Made by a program: the position numbers and the translations under genes. The notes beneath the pieces were generated by a model. That model was not told the origin of the DNA. It searched no databases and saw nothing but the letters and a program-made list of their open reading frames with translations. A DNA stretch of 64,000 nucleotides from contig CANXME010002428.1 in the NCBI GenBank assembly GCA_948144175.1, forward strand, positions 1 to 64,000. Reading direction: 5' to 3'. This document shows positions 21,799-33,109 of this stretch, in pieces. This stretch comes from Closterium sp. NIES-65. Its lineage: Eukaryota > Streptophyta > Zygnematophyceae > Desmidiales > Closteriaceae. Position 1 is the first letter of the stretch; the number at the start of each line of letters is the position of its first letter.

Positions 21799-24700
21799 CA
21801 TGGCCACCCCCAATGTTCTCACTTTTGACGCTGAGGGGAGGGCCATTGACTTTGCCGTCTGGATCGAGGACCTGCAGCTGTACTTACTGTGTGATGCGGT
21901 AGATGAGGTCTCTCTCTTTGACTTTGTCTCTGGCGCTGTCCCTGCCCCGCCTGCTGATGCTGACTCTGCCGTTCGCTCCAAGTGGGCGACCCGCGATGCT
22001 GCTGCACGTCTTGCTGTGCGTCGCCACCTCCCTTCCTCTGAGCGTGCCCACTTTAGTCAGTGCAAGACCACTCAGGCCTTGTACGACGCTGTAGTTGCGC
22101 GCTACTCCTCCCCTTCCTCCGCTACCCTTAGCCGCCTCATGCTACCGTTTCTCTTCCCTGACCTCGCTTCCTTTCCCACTGTCGCTGACCTCGTTACCCA
22201 CCTCCGCGCTAGTGACACCCGCTACCGCGCTGCCCTTCCTGCTGAGTTCCGTGCTGCGAACCCTCCTCCCATGTACATCACTCTCTACTTTCTCGTCACC
22301 CGTCTCCCTGAGTCCCTTCGTGTCGTTAGGGACCAGTTTCTCTCTGTCTGTCCCACCACTCTCACTGTCGACCTCCTTGAGGAGTCCCTGCTAGCGGCTG
22401 AGAAGAGTATTGTCGCTGTAGGGGCCTCTCGGGGTGACCCTCGCACCCCCATCTTTGAGGGGTGTGGTCCCTCCCCCCTGCTGCCCTCTGTCGCCTCTGC
22501 CGCTGCGGCCGACCTCGTTGGTTTTGAGTCGGTCGGCGCGGCGTCTGCCCCCAGTGGCAGACGCCGCACTGGCAAGGGCAAGGGGGGCAAGGGAGCGGGT
22601 GGAGCCAGAGGGGGCGGTGGAGGAGGCGGTGGGGGTGGAGGGGGGAGTGGGGGTGGCGGGGGGGGTGGTGGCGGGAGTGGAGGTAGTAGTGGCGGCGGTG
22701 GAGGCGGAGGTGGCGGCGGAGGTGGTAGCGGAGGAGGCGGTGGGAGCGGTGGGAGCGACGGTCCTGGTGGGGGAGGTGGCGGTGGCGACGGGGGTGGCGG
22801 TGGAGGCGGGGGTGGCGGTGGAGGAGGGGGTCGGAGTGGCTCGTCCCAGCGGAGCAGCTCTGGGGGTGGTCAGCGCCAGCAGCAGCAGCAGCAGCAGCCG
22901 CAGCAGCAGCCGCAGCAGCAGCAGCGCTCTCGCACCGTCCCCGGCCCTCAGCAGCTCCGTGAGTGGTACTTGCAGCGTCAGCGCGGTGGTGCGCTTGGTC
23001 CCTGCCCCTACGTTCTTCGCACTGGTGACCGTGCAGGGGAGAGGTGTGGAGGCGCCCACACAGCCCGTCGCTGCTTTGGCCGCCTGACCGACGCCTGGCG
23101 TCAGCAGTTTCCGGAGGCCGCTGAGATCCCCCGCTGGGGAGAGCTGTCTAGGGCTGGTGTAGCTATTTATGATCTTGATTTTGATGCTATTCTCTCTGCT
23201 ATGTATGCTGTGACTGGTAGTGATGAGGATGACTGTTACCGGTGTTTCCCGCCCGACCCGGGCATTGGTACTGCCGCGTCAGGTACTAGTGAGGCTGCTG
23301 CTCTAGGTGCCAGTGCGTCTGTGCTTTCAGGTACTGGTGAGTCCGCCCTCTCAGGTACTGTGTCGGCTTCGGCCTCTCACACCTTCACCCTTGACTCTGG
23401 AGCGTCTCGCTCCTTCTTTAGGGACCGCACCACTCTCACGCCGCTTAGTCGGCCTGTTGCGGTGTCCCTGGCGGACCCCTCTGGGGGGCCTGTCCTGTCT
23501 CGCTTCTCCACTGTCCTCCCGTGTCCGGCGGCCCCCTCTGGCACCCTGACTGGTCTCTACCTCCCCTCGTTCTCGACGAACTTGGTGAGTGGTGCTGACC
23601 TCCAGGATGCAGGTGTCCACCAGTTCACCCCTGCTCGTCAGCGGGTGACCCACTGTACGGAGGCGGATACAGGTCGCCACCTGGCTACGTTTACACGTCG
23701 GCCGGGGTCGAGCCTGTACACACTGACCACTGCTTCTCCTCCAGGTACTGCGTCTGGTAGGGCCCCTTCGTCTGGTCAGGTGTTTGCTGCAGCGTCCAGG
23801 TCTGGTCCTGAGTCTGCCCCTTGTTCGTGTCGTCGTCTGTCTCACGAGACCCTCCTCTGGCACCACCGCCTTGGCCACCCCTCTCTGCTTCGGCTCAGAG
23901 GCATGGCCTCGCGGGTCCTTGTGTCTGGTCTTCCCCGGTCCCTCCCTCCCCTTCCTCCGGGCCCTGGCCCTGCCTGTGTCCCCTGTGTCGAGGGGCGCCA
24001 GCGTGCTGCCCCTCACTCCTCCCAGTTTCCTCCGACAGAGGCCCCGTTGCAGACGCTTCACATGGACGTGTGGGGCCCAGCCCGCGTCCGTGGACAGGGT
24101 CAGGAGCGCTACTTCCTGCTGGTGGTTGACGACTACTCGCGTTACACCACAGTCTTCCCCTTGCGCAGCAAGGGTGAGGTCACTCAGGTGTTGATCGACT
24201 GGATCCGCGCAGCTCGTCTTCAGCTTCGCAGAAGCTTTGGCTCTGACTTCCCTGTCTTGCATCTGCACTCGGACAGAGGCGGAGAGTTCTCCTCTGCCCT
24301 CCTGAGTGCCTACTGTCGTGTGCGAGGCATCCGTCAGACCTTCACGCTTCCGGACTCACCACAGCAGAATGGGATCGCTGAGCGCCGCATTGGCATGGTC
24401 ATGGACGTCGCTCGTACGTCCATGATGCATGCGGCTGCTCCCCATTTTCTGTGGCCGTTTGCGGTCAGGTACGCTGCGCACCAGATCAACCTCCACCCCA
24501 GGGTCTCTCGACCGGAGACCTCCCCAGCCCTGCTGTGGACGGGGAAGGTTGGCGATGCGTCGGCGTTCCGGGTCTGGGGATCTCGGGCGTTTGTTCGCGA
24601 CCTGTCTGCGGACAAGCTGTCCCCTCGTGCTTCTCCCTGCGTCTTCCTGGGGTTCCCCCCCCGACGCCCCTGGGTGGCAGTTTTACCACCCCACCTCTCG

Positions 24701-27700
24701 ACGTGTTCTGTCCTCCCAGGACGTCACGTTCGACGAGTCGGTACCCTACTACCGCCTCTTCCCCTACCGCACTCCGTCCCTCCCCCCACCCCCGCTCTTC
24801 TTGGTACCAGGTCCCCCCCCAGTAGTCCCCCTTCCCCCTCAGGGTCCTGCCCCTTCAGGTGTGTCTCAGGTAGACGCGGTCGAGCCTGTCGAGGTCACTG
24901 GTGACTCCGGTGCTGCTGCGGGAGCTGAGCCTGGGGGTGCGGAGTCTAGGGGTGCTGAGCCTGGGGGTGCTGAGCCTGGGGGTGCGGAGTCTGGGGGTGC
25001 TGGGCCTGGGGGTGCTGAGCCTGGGGGTGCTGAGTCTTGGGGTGCTGTACCTGGGGGTGCTGTGTCTGGGGGTACTGAGCCTGGGGGTGCTGAGCCTGGG
25101 GGTGCTGAGCCTGGAGGTGCCGAGCCTGGAGGTGCTGTGCCTGGGGGTGCTTCGTCTCGCCGGGAGCCGCTCTCTCCACAGGAGCTGCGTGAGTGGTTTG
25201 CCCGGCGCTGGAGGCGTGCCGCTGGTGCTGGTGGTTCTTCGGCTGCGGAGGGCGCTGCTGCCACGCGACTTGGCGGTGCTCGTCCTGTGGGTGCTGGAGC
25301 TGCTGGGTCTGAGGGTTCTCCTGGAGCTGGTCCTGCTGAGGACGTTGGCGCTGAGCCTGCGGTTGGTGGTCCGACTGACGGTGCTCCTGGTGCTGCTGCT
25401 GGAGGTTCTGGAGCTTCTGGTGGTTCTGCTGGAGGTGCTGCTGGACTGGGTACTCCGGCCGGAGCTGCTGGTTTTGTTCCTGCTGTTTCTGGCGTCGCCG
25501 CGCGGTCTCGACCGTACTTCGTTCCGCTCCTGGAGCAGGTTCTTGGTCTTGCTCCTCCTCCTCCTCCCTTAGAGGGTCCGCAGCCTGTCCGGTCACAGCC
25601 ACAGCTAGAGCCTGCCTCCCCTTTGCCTGCTCCTTCTCCCTACGCTGGTCCGACTGGAGGCCTTACTGAGCGTCGTGAGCCTGCGTCTCGTCCTGCGTCG
25701 CCTGTTCGTACTGAGCGCGCTAGTGGTCGCGGGTCGCGTCAGCGTCCTCCTCCTGTCCCTGGCACGCACCGGATGTCACTGCGTCCGTCCACTGCTCCTC
25801 TGCGTGCCCCTTTGCCTTCTCCTCCTGCTTCCTCTCTTCCTGCTCTTGCCGACCCGGAGTCGGACTCTCTTCGTGCTGCCAGTCCTACTATCACGCGTCT
25901 CCTTGCTACTGCTGTCACTGACCCTTCCTTCGAGTCGTCTGCTGCGTCTGCCCTTGTCACTGAGCTTGTCGACTTTGCTGCGCGCTGTCGTCTAGACTAC
26001 GCTGCTCGTCTTGTCGCTGAGTCAGAGTCCGCCTGTCCTCCGTCCGTCGGGGGTGAGTGTGCCCTTGGCACGGACGTCCTAGAGGACAGGCAGGAGGAGT
26101 TCCAGTGTCTAGCCGCTGCTTCACCTCGTCTCGCGTCTGTACTGCTAGCCCCTGAGGGAGACCCGGATGCACTAGACATCCCGACTCCGCGTTCTTACGC
26201 GGAGGCCGTAGAGGGTCCCTACTCCTCTCAGTGGCAGGCAGCTATGGATGCAAAGATGGCTTCCTGGAAGTCCACAGGCACCTACGTTGACGCGGTTCCC
26301 CCTCCTGGGGCGAACATCGTCAGTGGCATGTGGATCTTCAGGGTGAAGCGGCCGCCGGGCTCGCCGCCTGTCTTCAAGGCGCGTTACGTGGCTCGTGGCT
26401 TCAGTCAGCGGCAGGGAGTTGACTACTTTCATACCTTCTCTCCCACCCCGAAGATGACCACTCTTCGGGTGCTGCTGCACATTGCCGCTCAGCGCGACTA
26501 CGAGCTTCACTCTCTCGACTTCAGCACTGCGTTCCTGCAGGGTAGCCTGCACGAGGAGATCTGGCTGCGCCGTCCGCCTGGCTTCACTGGGACTTTCCCT
26601 CCTGGCACCCAGTGGAGCCTCCGACGGCCAGTCTACGGTCTCCGCCAGGCACCGCGTGAGTGGCACGACACACTGAGGACTACGCTTGCGGCTCTTGGGT
26701 TTGCTCCTTCTACTGCTGACCCGTCGCTGTTTCTTCGCACCGACACTTCCCTGCCGCCGTTCTACATCCTCGTGTACGTCGACGACTTGGTCTTTGCCAC
26801 AGCGGACACTGCTGGACTCGCCTACGTGAAGTCCGAGCTGCTGAAGAGACACACGTGCACAGACCTGGGTGAACTGCGCAGCTACCTTGGCTTGCAGATC
26901 ACTCGGGACAGAGCACGCCGCACCATTACCCTGACTCAGTCACACATGGTGCAGCAGGTCCTTCAGCGCTTCGGCTTCACGTACTCCTCGCCTCAGGCCA
27001 CTCCTCTGCCTACTCGCCACTCACTCTCAGCTCTGCCTTCGGATGAGTCCGTAGAGTCGAGTGGTCCGTATGCAGAGCTTGTTGGCTGCCTCATGTACCT
27101 GATGACCTGCACACGACCTGACCTTGCATACCCTCTGAGCATCCTTGCACGCTATGTTGCTCCTGGGAGACACCGACCAGAGCACATGGCTGCAGCGAAG
27201 AGGGTATTGCGCTACCTGTGCAGTACGTCGGGCATGGGGCTAGTGCTTGGAGGGCGGAGTCCAGTGGTCCTTACTGGGCACGCAGACGCTTCTTGGGCTG
27301 ACGACCAGGCTACGCAGCGGTCGTCACAGGGTTACACCTTCAGCCTTGGTTCCGGCTCTGTCTCGTGGCGGTCTACTCGCTCGTCTTCGGTTCTCGGCTC
27401 CAGCTGTGAGGCTGAGATCTACGCCGGGGCCATGGCTGCACAGGAGCTTCGCTGGCTCACCTACCTGCTGACTGACCTTGGAGAGCTGCCTCGTTCTCCT
27501 CCAGTGCTGTACGTAGACAACAAGGCCATGTTGGCCTTGTGTCGAGAGCAGCGCTTGGAGCACAGAACGAAGCACATTGCTCTCCGCTACTTCCTTGCTC
27601 GTGAGCTGCAGCAGCGTGGTCAGTTGCGACTTGCTTACGTGGCCTCTGAGGCCAACACTGCTGATGTGTTCACCAAGGCACTTGCGCCTTGCGACCATCA

Positions 27701-27758
27701 GCGCTTTTGTACCCAGCTGGGTCTTGTACCTGTCTTGCCTCACTTGCTCTCTTCTTGA
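21799..27758 (+). pseudogene. gag-pol region of copia 20610-28093
   Basis: Parts: gag (21799 to about 23130) with long Gly-rich (about 22590-22850) and Gln-rich (about 22880-22925) tracts, the motif PQQLREWY, and an atypical zinc motif of C-X13-C-X3-H-X4-C spacing (about 23003-23077); protease with LDSGAS (about 23390); GAG-pre-integrase with WHHRLGHPS (about 23860); integrase (about 24050-24750); linker with 15-bp-encoded Glu-Pro-Gly-Gly-Ala repeats and PQELREWF (about 24830-25700); RT (about 26200-27000) with YVDDLVFA; RNase H (about 27280-27740) with ADASWAD, SCEAEIYAGA and TKHIALRYFLAREL. Fossil with about one break. Confidence 0.92.
24925..25150 (+). repeat. 15-bp minisatellite in copia linker
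   Basis: About 15 units of GAGCCTGGGGGTGCT type, giving an elastin-like Ala/Gly/Pro repeat between integrase and RT; encoded in phase, so repeat-number change keeps the frame. Confidence 0.85.
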
Positions 27759-27962
27759 CTTTACTTGTACTTTGACATATATATACCTGCTCTTGCTTGT
27801 CTAGTTTTATATATATGTCTGTACTCTTGCATGTGAACTGGCCTCTGGCCTTGCTCTTGTGCTCGGACTGTGTGGTGACTTTGTGATCCACCCTGAGCTT
27901 GCTTTGCTTTACTTGACTGGTCTTGTGACCCCTTGTTCTCCCCCACTTTGCCTATGGGGGTG

Positions 27963-28093
27963 TGTCAGATTATTATAGCTGATGCATGTTTGTAGGCTAT
28001 AGTGGGGTAGCACATATGGGGTACAGTTTGCTAGGGTTGTATTTGTACCCAACTCTGACTTAGTCAATTCATTCCTGTTCAGTTAGTTTCACA
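27963..28093 (+). repeat. 3' LTR, 131 bp
   Basis: Identical to 20610-20740; followed by GAGGC. Confidence 0.95.
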
Positions 28094-28098
28094 GAGGC

Positions 28099-28325
28099 CA
28101 TCCCGAGGGTCACGCGACGAACCTGTCTGGCCAATTTCGTCGCACCGAACCACCCCCGAGTCGCCTCCGCACCAATCGCAACCATCACCGAGCCATCCTC
28201 GCCCGACCTCCCCGCCTAGCTAGAACTTCCCCTATTTAGTCGTGCCATTCTCATTGTATCGTCATGCTGTAATTCTCATTCTCGTTATTCAATATTCTGC
28301 GCACTCTGCAAGTTCATTCATAACA
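28099..28325 (+). repeat. 5' LTR of LARD-like element, second part
   Basis: Continues from CATCCCGAGGG to ATAACA, followed by the primer site. Confidence 0.9.
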
Positions 28326-28381
28326 CCTGGTATCAGAGCTACTTTCCTAGCATACCCCACTTTTTAGAGTGTAATACCCCT

Positions 28382-28383
<2 letters not shown>

Positions 28384-28425
<42 letters not shown>
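28384..28425 (+). repeat. Run of 42 G
   Basis: Unbroken G tract shortly after the primer site of the LARD-like element. It could form stacked G-quadruplexes. The exact length is doubtful in any assembly. Confidence 0.9.
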
Positions 28426-28427
<2 letters not shown>

Positions 28428-31305
28428 GAGGAAGGATGCCTTGGGGTCCAGGAGTTGCTTAGGCCGGCCAGGAGAACTAGTTAGTTGCTCCTCGCGGCTA
28501 TGTTTTTACGGGTACTCCTTCGGTACCGCCAGATCCTTGCCTCGAACGGTCGCGATCGACCGTGGCCTCCCTCCCCCCGGGCAACGGTCAGCTGAAGCTG
28601 TCGTGACATTAAACGTGAGTTACTATTCCGCTGCGGTTTTAACGAAGATTTCGGAATTTTGTGAGGCAGCTGGCGTCAGCGGACCTGCGTCGGCACCTGC
28701 ACGAAATTCGCGGAAGTCGTCAACAGTTGCGCGACAACTTCGGAGTCGTCCCATGCGACAAGAGACAACTGTGGCTCGTCGTCATTGTGTGCGCGTGAAT
28801 CACGGAGTGTGGCTCGGCAGCTGGCGACAAGGGCCATGCGTCAGTGTGGGCGATAATTTCGGAGCTAATGTGGAGAAAAAGTCGGCTGGGGAACTCGCCA
28901 GGCGCAAATGGAGTTTTGCGTCCAAAAATCTCAGTGGACGAGGAGAGATGACACGCGAATTGTCTGATTTAGCGGGGGTTACCTGCCGTCCCGCCCGACC
29001 TGAAGTGCAGCGGCTTTTACTGCATGGCAGGCGCGTCATCGAATATTTTCGACGGAAGTGCTCGTGGACAGACGGGAGTTCAGACTCGCCGACACTTACG
29101 GGCTGCAACGAAAAACGGAGTGGCCATATCGCACTTAGTAGAAGTGGAAGCAGGCGGCGAGGAAAACCGAGGCAGATACACCTCGGAAACAACTCGTGCG
29201 ACACTGCGTGCCTGGTGTTGTTACAAGCTGGCCGGCAGTATCGAGAACAGTTTCTCCTGACCAAGGACGTTGTTTTCGGGGACAGCTGCTGACAACCCAC
29301 AATTAAACGGCATCCAAGGTACCGCCCGACAATTTCGGAGGGGTCGGTACAGGCTGCCGGGACACACAGGCAGAAACAGTCCAACGGCTAAGCGAGGGTT
29401 GAAGAACGTCGTGGGAGCAGATTAAAAGCCTGTAGAATCGATCTGCGGCCCTACTTCGCCCGAACCTCACCATCCCCACCAAGTCTTAGTTCTGACTCAT
29501 GCAGTCAACTGACTTGGTCGAATAACGGGGGTAAACACGTGCCTTGCCTATGCTGGTTAAAGGCAACTGGATTGGTGCTCATTCGACAGCTGTACAGAAA
29601 AGACAAAAAAAAAAGTGGAGTTCGCGGCACCGTTTTATTCCGACAAAAGCGGGCTGGGTGAACAGCACGCAAAAAAGTCGGGGAGCTGCGTGGACAACAT
29701 TGGTGCAGTTTACGGATTTCTCTTGACCCGGGCGTCTAAACGAAATGTCGGCGCAGCGGCGAAGCTGAGACCGGGAAGCTGTGGACTTTTCGTGGCGTAA
29801 GTTATGGCGGGCTGCAAAACGGTTGGGAGATAGTTTCCTTTTAATTAAGGCTACCCCGACTCCGATAGTTTTTGCCTCTCCACCGTGGCCGGGTTCGCGC
29901 GGGCAACAACGACGATAACCCACCCGACAAAAGCGGACGTTGGGTGAACGACGGGAAGCGAAATTGTCGGGGGGTGAATACGAAAAATATGACGACGGAG
30001 GGAAAGCTGTGGGTGATCCGGGAGATCACTTGAATGAGAGGTTGAGCCCGTGCACCAATCCACCGCGAATTTCAGATTCTATTCAGTAGACACCCGAAAG
30101 GGTTTGATATTGTTACATGGAGGCGCGGCGAGCGGTATATTGCCAATGATACCTCGGATTCGCTAAGTGGTTTCGACGGGTATGAAGATGGGTGAACATC
30201 GGAGTACCAGGGTTAACGGCGGAAACGTCGGGGCTACACGGCGGAGAATAACTTCGGGACTGCTGCCTCAACCATGATTTTCAGGTGACTTTTCTACGAA
30301 AAAAAAAGAGAGAGTTGAAGCTGAGGGTGTTTCTTCGCTTCTTGGAGTGCGGTTGAGCTGTTGGGGGACTTCGTCTGAAGTGTCACTTTTAAGTCGCCTG
30401 GCAAGAAACACAGCGTCGAGGATACCTAGAACCCACTGGTGTTTAAACGTACACCACAGGAAATTCTTCAGTAAAAGGGAGCGTGGGAGCAGCCGAAGTT
30501 TCGGGATTTACCTGCCGGCGACGAGCGATGAGGTGAAACATCTGCAGAGCGCCAGTGGAAGTTCGCGTGTTACTTTGTTAAAACATCATCGGCGGGAGCG
30601 ATTTCGATGACGGGGTCAACCGCGTTGATGCCTCTAGGATCCGTGAAAGTCGGTCTCGGAATACCCAGGTCTAGTCCCCGGTCCAGATTATTGCCCCAGA
30701 TGGGTTCTGGACTGACGGAAACAGCTGGTGACCGAGTGGGCGGCTATAGTACGACCGAAGATTTCGGAGGAGAACTGCAACTGCAACTGCGGATCTACGA
30801 GGCTACGTTTCGAGCGACATTTTTGGAGTTTGACGAAGGACTTACCAGTTTTATTGCGAGGAGCACCGACATTTTCGAGCCATTACTTCAACATTTGGTT
30901 AAACGCGTGCGACAAAAACGGTCGGGCAACATCGCGGGAACTACACGGAGTTTTCAAGGGGTACGAACGACTTACGACGAACTGAAGAAGGCAGCGGCAA
31001 CAGTGAAGGGGGGGGAGAGAGAGCTGTAAAATTTCATCCCTGCCCACGAACTATCGGCGCATTACGACAAAACTCTCGCGTGAATCCATTCCAACTCTGC
31101 TACTAACAACTCGCCTTCGATCCGCCCACAACATTTGCATTAATTCTCAACCACGTCAGAAGCTGCCAGCTGCAACTGCTGAAGATATCGGCTGATTCTG
31201 GCGACATGAAGACAAAATGGTTCAGTTCGAGTATTCGATAGTTTTAGTTTCAGTTTCCGGACGACATCTTTTGGTTCGCCCTCGACGAATTTTGGGGCAC
31301 GTAAT

Positions 31306-31672
31306 TGTCAAACATTATATATGTTGTGTTAGTTTAGGCTACAGTGGGTTACCCTATAGGGGGTACACAATTCTAGGGTTAGGTACTTGTACTCATTTCA
31401 CTGCTAGTTCATCCATTCCTGTTCAGTGATTCCAACATGGTATCAGAGCGGTCTCGGGTTCGAATCCCGGTGTATGCACATGTTGGCCGTTGCCACTGTG
31501 CTCAGTCCTGGGCCTCCCAGTGTGAGGGGGTGTCAGTAGAGCTACACTGCGAGATCCTCGATCGATCCTAAGGGGGGTTACAGGCGCGTTTGCCTGGGGG
31601 GTTATGGGCGCACTGACCCGCTACTGAAACAAGCCCTTTTATCCAAATGGTCTAGTAGTTGGGATTCTGACA
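31306..31672 (+). mobile_element. 367-bp LTR-like mini-element nested in the LARD-like element
   Basis: Flanked by GTAAT (31301-31305 and 31673-31677), with ends TGTCA...TGACA. Its first 132 bp look like a short copia LTR (TGTCAAACATT...TTCCAACA, with the GGGTACA half-stem) followed by a primer site TGGTATCAGAGCGG. Just after that lies GGTTCGAATCCCGG, identical to a tRNA T-arm/B-box. The remaining 150 bp are not a second copy of the LTR but match a block at 48182-48310 in the chromovirus. So it has the flanks of one insertion but a composite body. It is coding-free. Confidence 0.65.
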
Positions 31673-32250
31673 GTAATACCTGGTTTCGTCATCGACATTT
31701 CCACACCAACGACATTTCGCCTGGACTTCTACATTTGACGCTCTTCTTTGTGGGACTTAACACCTGGTTTCTTTGGTTTTTCATCTCGGTGCAGCTCTGA
31801 AGATTTTGTGGACAGTTTTCTTGGAGGGGGGGAGAAAGTGCGCTGCACTGTTCTTTCCTTGGCGTTTTTCTCGGTCCTTTCTTACTTTGTCAGGTTGCGT
31901 CAGCACGACGGACGATCGCGATCACACCGACACGATCTACGGTCCCCGCTCAATCTCGTTTGAATTCGCGTCAGCAGGTTCCCTCTCTATTCGCGTCAGT
32001 CTTCGACCGTCAGATCTACATCTGCTCGATCAACGGCCCACATTCCAACTTCTACTTCATTTTAAGCCATGTCATCGTCAACCGTCAGATCGAAATCGGA
32101 CTTCATCAACAGCCTACATTCCAACCTTTTCAAAATTAGTGTCGAAGGCAATTTCAGCCGTTGGATTTACTTGGGCTGAAGATCAACGACATCCTCGCTA
32201 GTGTGGGGCCTGTTTCAGTACAGCGCTGCCTTATTTAGGAGGTGGGAGAG

Positions 32251-32521
32251 TGTAAGGATTTACAAATCCTTACTGAGGCACTCGTTAGCGAGGCCATCCC
32301 GAGGGTCACGCGACGAACCTGTCTGGCCTATTTCGTCGCACCGAACCACCCCCGAGTCGCCTCCGCACTAATCGCAACCATCACCGAGCCATCCTCGCCC
32401 GACCTCGCCGCCTTGCTAAAACTTCCCCTATTTAGTCGTGCCATTCTCATTGTATCGTCATGCTGTAATTCTCATTCTCGTTATTCGATATTCTGCGCAC
32501 TCTGCAAGTTCATTAATTTCA
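32251..32521 (+). repeat. 3' LTR of LARD-like element, 271 bp
   Basis: Uninterrupted partner of the split 5' LTR; followed by ATGAG. Confidence 0.9.
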
Positions 32522-32526
32522 ATGAG

Positions 32527-32896
32527 TCTAAGTAGCTAGAATTGCACTAGTGTGTCAAACAACAAAGTATGAGCGAAGGAATAGCGAATACTTATGTACA
32601 AACATGCAAATGGTAACGCGGTGCATGCGAGCTAGCTAGTGCGATGCTGGCATCGAGGTTTCGGCTAGTCCCAAAGCGTAGGCCAACATGGCCTGGCCAG
32701 CGGTGCACGGTTTTGTGAATAGTGTGCGCGAAGGCTTGCGAAGCCTCGTTAGCTGTAACGGGCGAACAATTGCTGCTGCAGTGCGCGGTGTTGATGTACG
32801 CGGTAAGGAATGCCGAAAAAAGCCTGACACTGCCCACACCCCCCCCCCTCCCCCCTCTGCCACGCAAGTCTGTTTATATCGCCGAAACCCCGGCTC
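32527..32896. other. Unassigned DNA between LTR elements
   Basis: Probably old target DNA, continuous with 35835-35859 before the CTTAG insertion. Short minus-strand frames (about 32636-32863) match nothing I recognise. Confidence 0.4.
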
Positions 32897-32901
32897 CTTA
32901 G

Positions 32902-33109
32902 TGTCAAAATATGTTTACATATTTTATATAATCGTTTGCAGTTGTAGTGTAGATATTGCATCATGTTTGGTGGTGCACCTCCTTGTGTTGCTGTTTACCT
33001 ATTTGTACTTGCTATTCTCATTAGTGAAGCCCTCTTTTTGGCTTGCATTTTCCTCTCGCTACTTTCCTAAGCCTAAACCCTAGTGTTCACTTAATCTACT
33101 GTTATAACA
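32902..33109 (+). repeat. 5' LTR, 208 bp
   Basis: TGTCAAAATATG...TTATAACA. Confidence 0.9.

Larger units (their letters stand above)
20610..28093 (+). mobile_element. Full-length short-LTR Ty1/copia element, youngest in window
   Basis: Two identical 131-bp LTRs (20610-20740, 27963-28093), flanked by GAGGC (20605-20609 and 28094-28098), inside the 5' LTR of another element. Primer site region TGGTATAGAGCGGG at 20741; polypurine tract TATGGGGGTG before the 3' LTR. The leader (20741-21798) holds a T run (about 20790-20812) and GC-rich tandem repeats; gag starts MATPNVLTFDAEG at 21799. Full set of parts in copia order. It looks nearly whole, with about one break. LTR identity means a very recent insertion. 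Confidence 0.95.
20566..32521 (+). mobile_element. Coding-poor LTR element (LARD-like) hosting two nested insertions
   Basis: LTRs of 271 bp: the 5' copy is 20566-20609 plus 28099-28325, interrupted by a copia; the 3' copy is 32251-32521. They begin TGTAAGGATTTACAAATCC and differ at about 12 positions (roughly 96% identical). The element is flanked by ATGAG (20561-20565 and 32522-32526). Primer site CTGGTATCAGAGC at 28327; polypurine tract AGGAGGTGGGAGAG before 32251. Of about 3.9 kb internal DNA none looks like gag or pol; frames at 28441-29292 and 30607-31029 match nothing I recognise. Near 32009 and 32080 lie two copies of a CCGTCAGATC...ATCAAC phrase resembling the chromovirus leader at 44274, hinting at a Gypsy origin. 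Non-autonomous, moderately old. Confidence 0.9.

Noticed and set aside
28441-29292. 283-codon open frame in the interior of the LARD-like element
   Set aside because: No recognisable domain, unusual composition, follows the 42-G run, and antisense frames are equally long; kept only as a note under the element.
31438-31480. tRNA gene suggested by GGTATCAGAGCGG and GGTTCGAATCCCGG
   Set aside because: No cloverleaf can be completed; the first part is an LTR primer site, only the B-box/T-arm is tRNA-like.
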